A stretch of 5,517 nucleotides of DNA from Endomicrobiia bacterium. GTDB taxonomy: Bacteria > Elusimicrobiota > Endomicrobiia > Endomicrobiales > Endomicrobiaceae. Below, in pieces: positions 1 through 5,517 of the stretch. Numbering within the stretch: position 1 is the first letter of the stretch; every line of letters begins with the position of its first letter. The notes beneath the pieces were generated by a model. The model was not told where the DNA came from and searched no databases. It saw only the letters and a program-made list of their open reading frames with translations. A program made the position numbers and the translations under genes. The DNA is taken from contig WQUP01000094.1 in NCBI GenBank assembly GCA_009782015.1, forward strand, positions 1-5,517. Direction: 5' to 3'.

Positions 1-1000
1 GTAAACGCCGTAAAAGACGCGGACCTCAAAAATAAAATAATAGAGCAGCTTCTAAACGACGGCGATTTAACGGCAAGCGAATACTACGCCATGACATCAA
101 AAAATCCCGTAACAGTAAAAGGGCTTGAAGACAAACAAGTACACAGAAAAAATATAAAAAGACTCGCAGATATAGAAAACAACGAGGCCAAATACGGAGC
201 CGTAATCGAAACGGTAAATAAAGAAATCGGCATTTTAAATAAGCTTTATACAAACAGCAGAAACGTGCGCTTTGACAGAACCCTCGCAAAATACCGCGGC
301 AAAAAAATATCCGACTCCAAATTTTATTCGATACTTGAAAAATACGTTGCCGATATAAACGCAAATCCGGAAAAATACAACAATATAACCAAAATAACCC
401 TTGACGACTATCCGAACATAAAACTCTATTTAAGCATGGTAAAAGAGTCGCATAAAACAAATAACGAAAGAGTATCGATGGAACTTCAGTCATTAATCGG
501 AACTCTTAAAAGCAGCATATCTTACAGCCGGTACAAGCAGATAATCGACAATACGAACAATTTCCAGGACAGCGAAAAAGTCATGGATTTCGTTTCCGCA
601 TTTTTGAAAGCAAACCCCGACGCCGCATTAAAGTACAAAAACTTAAACAAACTTGCGGCAATAAACGAATTTACAAAACTGCTTAACCCTATAGATTTGA
701 TAAGCGAGCAGCGCCGGCTCGTAGAGAAAATCAAATTTGCTCTTTCGTATGACAATACGGAAGCGGAGATATGTTTTATTACCGACTTTAAAAAATATTT
801 TGCGGATTATCTCACCGCCTCGCTTACGCAGGACGACTGGATATACGTCAAAGAAAATTTGAATTTATTTTTACAGATTTACGCCAAATATGCCGCTTAC
901 GACAATTTAAAAGAGCTGGAACCGGATTTTGCCGAACTGAATGAATATTACGACGTAAACACTCACAGAAACGAAATCTTCCTATCGAATATTTTTGCTC
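1..1000 (+). other. Protein region: helical bundle with weak internal duplication (residues 1-333)
   Basis: This part is rich in Lys, Glu, Asn, Ile and Leu with heptad-like spacing and almost no Gly, so it should be mainly alpha-helical. Recognisable stretches are EAKYG (62-66), 'GKKISDSKFYSILEKY' (about 100-115), 'LDDYPNIKLYL' (134-144) and 'LISEQRRLVEKIKFAL' (233-248). Residues 134-172 and 210-248 align weakly as two copies: L-x2-Y-x-N, then Leu-rich helix, then E-x3-L-x3-(I/L)-K. From memory the same order of motifs occurs in uncharacterised long proteins of Omnitrophota, Elusimicrobiota and Planctomycetes, where it is followed directly by a 'GG-F-H-T-x-G' segment. Here that segment appears at 397-403, after the repeat block. 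Function is unknown; the family link is recall-based inference. Confidence 0.5.
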
Positions 1001-4000
1001 CGGCTGTCATACCGTTGAAAAACGGTATCCATGTTAACAACAAAATGGATTCCGGCTTTCGCCGGAATGACAACAAAGACACGTCTGCCACTCCCTCGCC
1101 CCTTGCGGGAGAGGGCAGGGGTGAGGGGTTTGCCGTTAACGCTTATGACATATTATCCGCAGCCAAAGAAGTAAAAATAGCAGTCACCGGCGGCTACCAC
1201 AGCGAAGGCCTAAAAGAACTTTTATCCCAGAAAGGAATAACGTCTATAGTAATAACTCCGAATGTAACAACAGATATAACCGCAGCCCGCGCCAAATACG
1301 AAGAGCTGATAAAAGAACAGGCAAAATTCCCTTCAGAAGCCCTGGCTTACATTTTAATGTCAAACACAGCGTACGCCAACCAAGTTGCCAAAATTCTACA
1401 GGCAGCCGTAAGTTTAGGATTATCCGAAACAGAAATAAATAATCTTGTATCGAAAGCAAATGCAAAAATAGAAAATGGGAAAATAATTATCAGCGGAAAA
1501 GACGATAAAGGGAGCGATTTTTACAAAGAAATAAACCTGACCGCTGAAAATCACGTTGAAATGCCGAAAATAGAAAATGCATTAACGCCTTTTCTGAATG
1601 CGGCGGATATATTTAAAAATCCTGTTGAATTCTTAAATGACGTTGAAATCGGCATCTTAAAAGCAATCGGTTCTCTTTTATCCGACACTCCTTTGGGAGA
1701 ACCCGGCCCGGTTGCAGCTGTCGAACAAGCAGGGCTGCAAAATGCGCCGGAAATAGCCAGCGCACCGATGTCTGAATTTGCCTACTATCCGGCATTTATC
1801 CAAGTGCCTTTGCTGAGAAAGGAGTTAGCAAAAGATAAATCCCAAATCGGCAGTATAGATACTCATGCCGGCTCTGTTGTCCCTTCGGCCGGCATTTTTG
1901 ATCCAAAAATCCTTGAACGCTATCCCGTAAAACCGCTTTATGACGATGTGAATTATGCCGAACTTGCAGAGATAAATAAACTTACCGGTCAGGAAAATAT
2001 GCAAGGCATGACAAATGAACAGCGTTCTGCGGCTTTGCGCGAAGCGGATAAAAGGTTTGCGGAGCTCGCAAAAACTCCCAGAAAACGCATCAAACTTAAA
2101 TTGAACGACGGCGAAATCATTTCAGCAGCCGGAGTAATAGAAGAACCGGATTATCGCGCTTTAGCGCATACCCCAAAAGCGTTTTTCGACATTGAATATA
2201 AAAACGGCAAATATTCGGTAATAAATACTTTGTATATCGCCAGGGACGAAATTACAATAACGCCGGCCGAAGACGGATACTTTTATATTGAAACTCCTTA
2301 TGCCGACACGCGTTTTTCTCTTCCGAGGCATGGCAGTAAAGATACAACCGATGAGCAGCTTGTTGCAGACGCTAAAGCTATTTTAGACCGCATAAATTCA
2401 AAATCAAAAATTCTTGCCGGAGAAGTAAATGAAAAACAGCTTGCCGAAAGAGATTTCAACGGAAGAACGTTTGCAAAAATAGTTGGTTTCACAACATTTT
2501 CGGGAAATACAAAAGGAGTTGAAAACAATAAAGACGCCGAGAACAAAATAAGACAGTATTTGTTAAAACTCATAGAGGAAAACGGAAAGGAAAATATTTT
2601 GGTTGTATGCGGAGCGACGGATTTCGGCGGCGTGCACAATGTCTATAATGTCGCTCAGGAGTTGGGACTTGCCACAATGGGGCTTGTCTCTTTGGCCGGA
2701 TTAAAAGAGTGTCCGCAGGATATAAGAAAATGCGATTACTATTATGTCGAGGACAAAGTTATTCCGTGGGAAGGCGCGGAAGCCGGCGACTGGGGTTCCG
2801 AAAGCGATAAGTTTGTCGATTTGATAGATGAACTGTATGCTTTCGGCGGCGGTGCGCAGGCAATTCAGGAAATAAAAAACGTAAATAAACAAAACAAGCC
2901 TGTCCGCGTAATTTTTGGAATCAACACGACTTTCAGCGCTAAAGGGCAGGCGGAAATGTCGTTAATACGCGCGGACGAACAAGGCAGCGTCAAACTTAAC
3001 AGCCTCATAGAATCAATTCAAAGAAAAATCGATGCTGAAAATAACGAATCAAAAAAGAACGCTCTTTTAAAAGAGCTTAAAGAGGCCCAAAAGACTCTCG
3101 GATTCAGCATTGAGGACATGAACTCCTTAAATATCGAAAACAAAAGATCGGATTTTAAAGAGTTTTCTTTTAAACAAGGCGAAATTGCGTCTTTTGAAGC
3201 CGATTTTGACGACAGGTATCCTTCGGTGCGCTTTAATGTGGCGTTAATAGACGGGAAATACGCAATTACAGATTTGACATACAACAATGTCGTGAAAAAA
3301 AATATAAGCATAATTAATACCCCGAACGGCTTTTATATCGATTCCGATTATAGCGATCTGAAGCTTTCTAAAATTCTAACAAACACTTCCGCGGCGCCGC
3401 TGACTTCCGACGCGACTTTAAATAAATGGTACGGTAAAATATTGATAAAGCTGTTTGGCAATTTCGGATTAAGAATAGTTCAGATCGCTATAGCGCCTCT
3501 GGCGGAATCAGGGGCGTTATCAGCCATTTACAGCGCATGGGCAGCAACAGGATACACTACGGATATTTTAGGCATAACGGATAATCAAGGCAACAAGATA
3601 GCGCAAAAGTTTTTGGCCGGGCATAAGGACTACAATGAAACAACAAAAAATAAATATTTAGAAGGTTTGTTTGCCATATTAAATTCCGCGCTATCAGATA
3701 CAAACGGCAGCCGTTTCGCTAAAAACGCCGCTCTAAAATTAGCGTTAATAAAATATCATGCAAAATGGAATAAAGAGAACCCAAAAACACCATTGGCTGC
3801 AGACATTGATAATACAAAAATAGTTTCCTTGCGGAATATGCAGACGGCTGTTGTTGATGGAAAAGAGATAATATTAGATTTTCGCGCCGGAGAAGAGATA
3901 GGCATGTATGTTGACGACAAGCGTGCGAAGTACTCTGATAGGATCAGGCATGATTTACATTTGCACAGAGAAGGAATATCAGATGCTGTTATTGCAATTC

Positions 4001-5517
4001 AAAGCTTTGCTAAATACATAATAGGCATCGGAGAAAAGGTTGCCGTAGATGATATGTATCAAATAGAAAATCTCGGAGACGGCGCTGTAAAGATTGCCAT
4101 TTTAGACGGAAATACAGTTAACTTTATAATGCATTCCAAACAGAGAGAGCCTGATATGCCGCCTGCCGCAGAAAAATCCGACCTAGAAAAAAAACAGATT
4201 CTTTCATCTTTGCCGTTTCCTTTCAGCAAATCGGGCTCCAAAGAGATTTCCAATTTTTATTCGGATCCCGATAAGTACATTAACATATTGAAGAAATATA
4301 TCATTCGGCAAGGCTTGCAGACGGGCCTAAATTTTGCGCTGAGAGTTTATCCGGAAGGAAAATATTTTCTTGAAGACAGGCATTTCGGCATGCATCCTTC
4401 ATATTATGAAAATATATATAGAGGAAATCTTTTAGGCTCGCACAAGTTTAATAAAAATAAATCTCCTCTTTCTAAGGATGAAGTTTTTGCCGTGCCTATA
4501 GATTATTCGTCTTTTGACGGCAATATTATAATTCACAGAACTTATGCCGACGACTTGGAAAATACTAAATATTTGCCGGTTTATTCAATAGGTACCCAAA
4601 ATGAAAGAGACGATATATTTTTCGCCGCCCTTTTTAACAGCATACGCAATTTAATAGATCAATTCGGGCATGTCGATAGAACTAACTATGACTACGAATT
4701 GGATACTAAAACTGCAATACCCGTATTATCCGCTTTAAACTATTATGACTTACCTGAAAAAGAAGCTTTAAACAGAGTTACCGACAGGTTTGGCTTTCAT
4801 TATGATTTTCCCGTAAAAACAAATAAAGAAATTTTTCATGTAACGCTAAGCCCTGCAGAATATGAAACAGTCAGGACTTCTTTTTATTCGCCAAGATTTT
4901 TAATAAATTACTATACTTATAAATTCTTATATCAATTCATATTGCAGCAGCAGGGGAGCGGCGCTGAAACGAAATTGAGCGAATTTATAGAAAACGAGCT
5001 GAAAGAATCTTATTCTTTGCCGGACAATCTCAAAGTTTTTAGCAGTTATCAGGAAAACAAATACAGCTCTCATTATTATTTAACAAACTATATAAAAGCA
5101 TTGCATGAATACAATTCAGCTATATCTGGAAATAAAACAGAAATAAATCTTAAAAAAAATATTTATCATTCTTCAACCTTCCCGATGATGCGTTTTGGAC
5201 TGCGGTTAAAAGCCGTTATTGTCAAATTGTTTCATGAAATAGGCGCCAGGTTTTACGATGTGCATTTAGCCCCGTGGATTGAAATGTTTGAAATAGCCGA
5301 AATAGCCGCCGTAAAAATAATTCCGGTGACAGGTGGGCAGAGTTATGAGATGGAGTTAGATTTTTTGTCAAAACATGAAAATTACAACAAAGCTTCTGAA
5401 GATGAAAAGATGATTTATAGAAGCGCTTTACATAAAATTGTAGACAGAGCTTGGATTGTGTATATTAAAACTTCGCCAGGACTAAGTTTCAAACAGGCAA
5501 TAAGATTAACCGCCATA
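1..5517 (+). CDS. Internal fragment of a giant multidomain protein, function unknown (open at both ends)
   Basis: Frame 1 is open through all 1839 codons; I checked every codon row and found no stop. No start can be chosen because the frame is already open at base 1, and the stop lies beyond 5517, so the full protein exceeds 1839 residues. Coding character is clear: consistent A+T-rich codon use, alternating helical and strand-like segments, and recognisable domain motifs. In order it holds a helical region, a GGYHSEG Rossmann-like segment, a linker, beta module A, an SLOG-like domain, a coiled coil, beta module B, a hydrophobic segment and a long Tyr-rich unknown region. No signal peptide can be judged because the N-terminus is missing, and no strong transmembrane helix is seen, so cellular location is undetermined. 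Very large multidomain proteins are known from Omnitrophota and relatives, and the N-terminal part resembles uncharacterised proteins of that group by recall. I do not recognise an overall function. It carries an in-frame repeat block at 1005-1128. Confidence 0.96.
1005..1031 (+). repeat. Palindromic dispersed-repeat unit, copy 1 (encodes VIPLKNGIH)
   Basis: This 27-bp unit begins TGTCAT and ends ATCCA. It contains a perfect 8-bp stem, ATACCGTT (1009-1016) with AACGGTAT (1021-1028), around a GAAA tetraloop (1017-1020). It matches in outline the widespread bacterial repeat whose usual translation is 'VIPAKAGI(Q/H)'; here it reads VIPLKNGIH (residues 336-344). It is the inverted partner of the unit at 1046-1072: 21 of 27 positions agree after reverse complementing, and every difference falls in the stem and is compensated. 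It sits in frame inside the giant coding sequence and its length is a multiple of three. Confidence 0.8.
1046..1072 (-). repeat. Palindromic dispersed-repeat unit, copy 2 in opposite orientation (encodes MDSGFRRND)
   Basis: This 27-bp unit runs from TGGAT to ATGACA. Its perfect 8-bp stem is ATTCCGGC (1049-1056) with GCCGGAAT (1061-1068), around a TTTC loop. It is the same family as the unit at 1005-1031, read from the other strand. On the + strand it encodes MDSGFRRND (residues 349-357), a close variant of the 'MDSRFRGND' peptide familiar from spurious ORFs over this repeat in many bacterial genomes. The 14-bp spacer between the copies (1032-1045) contains the small palindrome TGTTAACA (1032-1039). 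Confidence 0.88.
1093..1128 (+). repeat. G+C-rich dispersed repeat encoding PSPLAGEGRGEG
   Basis: The 36 bp encode residues 365-376, PSPLAGEGRGEG, a peptide known from translations of a common intergenic repeat in diverse bacteria. Bases 1081-1130 are 70% G+C by hand count (35 of 50), far above the surrounding gene. CCCTCGCCC (1093-1101) can pair with GGGAGAGGG (1107-1115) with one G-A mismatch. Alternatively 1093-1102 can pair with GGGGTGAGGG (1118-1127) with one G-U wobble, so two mutually exclusive hairpins are possible. It lies 20 bp after the second palindromic unit and is translated in frame in the host gene. Confidence 0.85.
1141..1275 (+). other. Protein segment: Rossmann-like GGYHSEG motif (residues 381-425)
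   Basis: Residues 391-408 read VKIAVTGGYHSEGLKELL. They form a hydrophobic strand, a GG-Y-H-x-E-G turn and an amphipathic helix, followed by GITSIVITPNVT (412-423), a second strand ending I-T-P-x-V-T. The strand-turn-helix-strand pattern is alpha/beta in nature. It recalls the final 'G-x-x-H-x-x-G-(I/L)-x-x-x-L' element of TraB/ChaN-like folds, and more closely the 'VTGGFHT-x-G ... VVxPxIT' element of uncharacterised Omnitrophota/Elusimicrobiota proteins. No reaction can be assigned. His400 is the most likely functional residue. Confidence 0.45.
1276..2085 (+). other. Protein region: helices and Ala/Pro/Gly-rich linker, no domain recognised (residues 426-695)
   Basis: Residues 426-500 are helical (for example 'ALAYILMSNTAYANQVAKIL' and 'SLGLSETEINNLVSKAN') and probably complete the preceding domain. 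Residues 505-560 mix strand and helix. Residues about 565-625 are linker-like, rich in Ala, Pro, Gly and Ser, with stretches such as LGEPGPVAAVEQAG and GSVVPSAGIFDP. Residues 630-692 return to charged helix ('NEQRSAALREADKRFAELA'). I see no catalytic motif. An inverted repeat at 1865-1895 lies in the linker. Confidence 0.4.
1865..1895 (+). repeat. Perfect 8-bp inverted repeat in the linker, possible degenerate repeat unit
   Basis: ATGCCGGC (1865-1872) and GCCGGCAT (1888-1895) form a perfect 8-bp stem around a 15-nt loop. The arms differ from those of the unit at 1046-1072 at only one position per arm (ATTCCGGC against ATGCCGGC), and that change is again compensated. The preceding base pair and flank (CTCATGCC) also resemble the TCAT edge of that family. 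The loop is longer than the usual tetranucleotide and the right edge does not match cleanly. It may be an old, degenerate insertion encoding residues 622-632, or coincidence. Confidence 0.4.
2086..2322 (+). other. Protein module: beta-rich domain, copy A (residues 696-774)
   Basis: Alternating hydrophobic residues and G-N-D turns suggest a small beta-sheet domain: IKLKLNDGEIISAAGV, AFFDIEYKNGKYSVINTLYI, DEITITPAEDGYFYIE. It aligns with residues 1052-1124. Shared points are GEI (704-706 with 1060-1062), GKY (736-738 with 1085-1087), and the block FYIETPYADTRFS (761-773) with FYIDSDYSDLKLS (1111-1123). It directly precedes the SLOG-like domain, joined by a helix ('DEQLVADAKAILDRI'). I do not recognise the family; an oligomerisation or ligand-binding role is only a guess. 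Confidence 0.55.
2452..2940 (+). other. Protein domain: SLOG/LOG-like Rossmann nucleotide-binding fold (residues 818-980)
   Basis: The order of elements fits a Rossmann-type SLOG fold. Strand 1 with Gly/Ser turn is AKIVGFTTFSGNTKG (825-839). A helix and strand 2 follow, ILVVCGATDFGGVHNVYNVA (866-885), resembling the 'GG-x-x-G-x-M' helix start of LOG/TIGR00725 proteins. Next comes ELGLATMGLV (887-896), the usual strand after an ageing 'a-x-x-G-x-x-(v/t)-x-G' pattern, and then YAFGGGAQAIQEI (946-958), matching the SLOG signature GGG-x-x-x-x-x-E. The last strand is PVRVIFGIN (967-975). In characterised relatives this fold binds nucleotides or nucleotide-derived ligands; LOG enzymes release cytokinin bases, while DprA and sensor SLOGs bind DNA or signalling nucleotides. 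The classical LOG PGGxGTxxE is not present in full (GGGAQAIQE), so binding rather than LOG catalysis is more likely. Assignment is by motif pattern only. Confidence 0.5.
2992..3105 (+). other. Protein segment: predicted coiled coil (residues 998-1035)
   Basis: Residues 998-1035 carry a long Lys/Glu-rich helix with hydrophobic residues at heptad-like spacing (L-N-S-L-I-E-S-I, then KIDAENN, then ALLKELKEAQKTLG). It connects the SLOG-like domain to the second beta module, and might mediate dimerisation or act as a rigid spacer. Bases 3061-3076 form a perfect 16-bp palindrome, explained by the local Leu-Leu-Lys-Glu-Leu codons. Confidence 0.45.
3154..3372 (+). other. Protein module: beta-rich domain, copy B (residues 1052-1124)
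   Basis: This is the second copy of the module at residues 696-774. It shares the order GEI-(A/I)-S, an aromatic/hydrophobic strand, GKY-(A/S)-(I/V), I-(S/T)-I, and the terminal FYI-(D/E)-x2-Y-(S/A)-D-x2-x-S block. The copies have about one third identity in the best block and little DNA similarity, so the duplication is old. It follows the coiled coil, so the pair of modules brackets the SLOG-like domain. Function is not recognised. Confidence 0.55.
3421..3555 (+). other. Protein segment: hydrophobic, possibly membrane-associated (residues 1141-1185)
   Basis: The stretch from W1143 to W1180 contains KILIKLFGNFGLRIVQIAIA and then PLAESGALSAIYSAWAATG. Residues 1159-1184 hold only one charged residue (Glu1169). 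It could be a marginal transmembrane or buried helical hairpin. Lys and Arg before it and Glu in the middle make a standard membrane anchor uncertain. Confidence 0.35.
3556..5517 (+). other. Protein region: unrecognised, C-terminal part of the window, Tyr-rich after residue 1420 (residues 1186-1839)
   Basis: Residues 1186-1420 contain helices ('KYLEGLFAILNSALSD'), a His cluster HDLHLH (1317-1322), a short beta-like piece (GAVKIAILDGNTVNFIMHSK, 1361-1380), and a Ser/Pro/Lys-rich hinge near 1385-1415. Residues 1421-1839 are unusually aromatic: 35 Tyr in 419 residues by hand count (8.4%), with many Phe. Examples are RHFGMHPSYYENIY (1460-1473), SPRFLINYYTYKFLYQF and SSYQENKYSSHYYLTNYIKA. The mixed alpha/beta character suggests one or more folded domains rather than low-complexity sequence. 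No motif identifies a family, and the region runs off the window still open. Confidence 0.4.

Larger units (their letters stand above)
1005..1128 (+). mobile_element. Composite in-frame repeat insertion inside the coding sequence (about residues 335-376)
   Basis: Three repeat units of two families are stacked within 124 bp. The encoded stretch is low in predicted structure (Pro, Gly, Asn, Asp, Arg) and interrupts a helical segment ending '...NEIFLSNIFA' from the segment 'VNAYDILSAAKEVKIAVTGG'. In the recalled homologous family these two parts are joined by only a short loop. The likely reading is that non-autonomous repeats inserted into a surface loop and were tolerated because the frame stayed open. 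No transposase, target-site duplication or other autonomous element is visible. Exact insertion borders cannot be fixed without an uninterrupted homologue; borders at 1003-1128 would give an exact 42-codon insert. Confidence 0.65.

Noticed and set aside
26..493. Long open frame on the opposite strand (155 codons), and similar antisense frames elsewhere such as 522-755 and 2298-2639
   Set aside because: They lie wholly antisense to the continuous + strand gene, have compositions (Leu/Arg/Phe/Cys-rich) typical of reverse reading of A+T-rich coding DNA, and show no domain motif.
1005..1128. Repeat cluster as an intergenic spacer between two separate genes
   Set aside because: The frame runs through without a stop, there is no convincing ribosome binding site plus start after the cluster, and the segments on both sides fit one recalled domain family.
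1005..1128. CRISPR array or rho-independent terminator
   Set aside because: There are only two 27-bp units, in opposite orientation with a 14-bp spacer, and no U-tract follows any hairpin.
1712..1740. Inverted repeat TTGCAGC/GCTGCAA
   Set aside because: Only 7 bp with a 15-nt loop and no resemblance to the repeat families at 1005-1128; expected by chance in an Ala/Gln-rich coding stretch.
3061..3076. Perfect 16-bp palindrome (GCTCTTTT and its complement) as an operator
   Set aside because: It sits deep inside the gene and is explained by Leu-Leu-Lys-Glu-Leu codons in a helix; no related site was seen nearby.
3475..3545. CPBP/CAAX-protease-like motif suggested by IAPLAESGALSAIYSAW
   Set aside because: The required EExxxR motif is absent and there is no set of multiple transmembrane helices.
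3940..4060. PHP-type metal-dependent hydrolase motif suggested by DLHLH...SDA at residues 1318-1328
   Set aside because: The following TDH motif and the later His/Asp motifs of PHP domains are not found in the downstream sequence.
1..5517. Pseudogene or frameshifted gene
   Set aside because: No stop or frame change in 1839 codons, and codon composition remains coding-like throughout.

Overview
The window is entirely coding. Frame 1 of the + strand reads from base 1 to base 5517 (1839 codons) without a stop, and neither the true start nor the true stop lies inside. It is therefore an internal piece of one very large protein gene. There is no intergenic space, RNA gene, promoter, ribosome binding site or terminator to annotate. 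Open frames on the opposite strand are shadows of this gene.

The DNA is A+T-rich, with heavy use of AAA, ATA, GAA and TTA. The protein is Lys/Asn/Ile/Tyr-rich. Its first part resembles, from memory, long uncharacterised proteins of Omnitrophota, Elusimicrobiota and related bacteria: a helical bundle followed by a 'V-x-GG-(Y/F)-H-x-(E/P)-G ... I-x-P-x-(I/V)-T' segment. An Elusimicrobiota (Endomicrobia-like) or Omnitrophota origin is my best guess. It is an inference, not a demonstrated assignment.

Layout in window residues: 1-330, helical region with a weak internal duplication; 335-376, an in-frame block of three dispersed-repeat units; 380-425, Rossmann-like GGYHSEG segment; 430-690, helices and an Ala/Pro/Gly-rich linker; 696-774, beta-rich module copy A; 818-980, Rossmann-type domain resembling the SLOG/LOG nucleotide-binding superfamily; 998-1035, predicted coiled coil; 1052-1124, beta-rich module copy B; 1141-1185, hydrophobic segment; 1186-1839, unrecognised region whose last 420 residues are very Tyr-rich.

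The most striking feature is at 1005-1128. Two copies of a 27-bp palindromic repeat lie in opposite orientation, and all six differences between them form three compensated stem base pairs. Immediately after comes a G+C-rich repeat encoding PSPLAGEGRGEG. Such repeats are normally seen between genes or in spurious ORFs. Here they are translated in frame between two apparently adjacent parts of one domain, comparable in principle to the coding palindromic elements of Rickettsia. The second notable feature is the duplicated beta module that brackets the SLOG-like domain.
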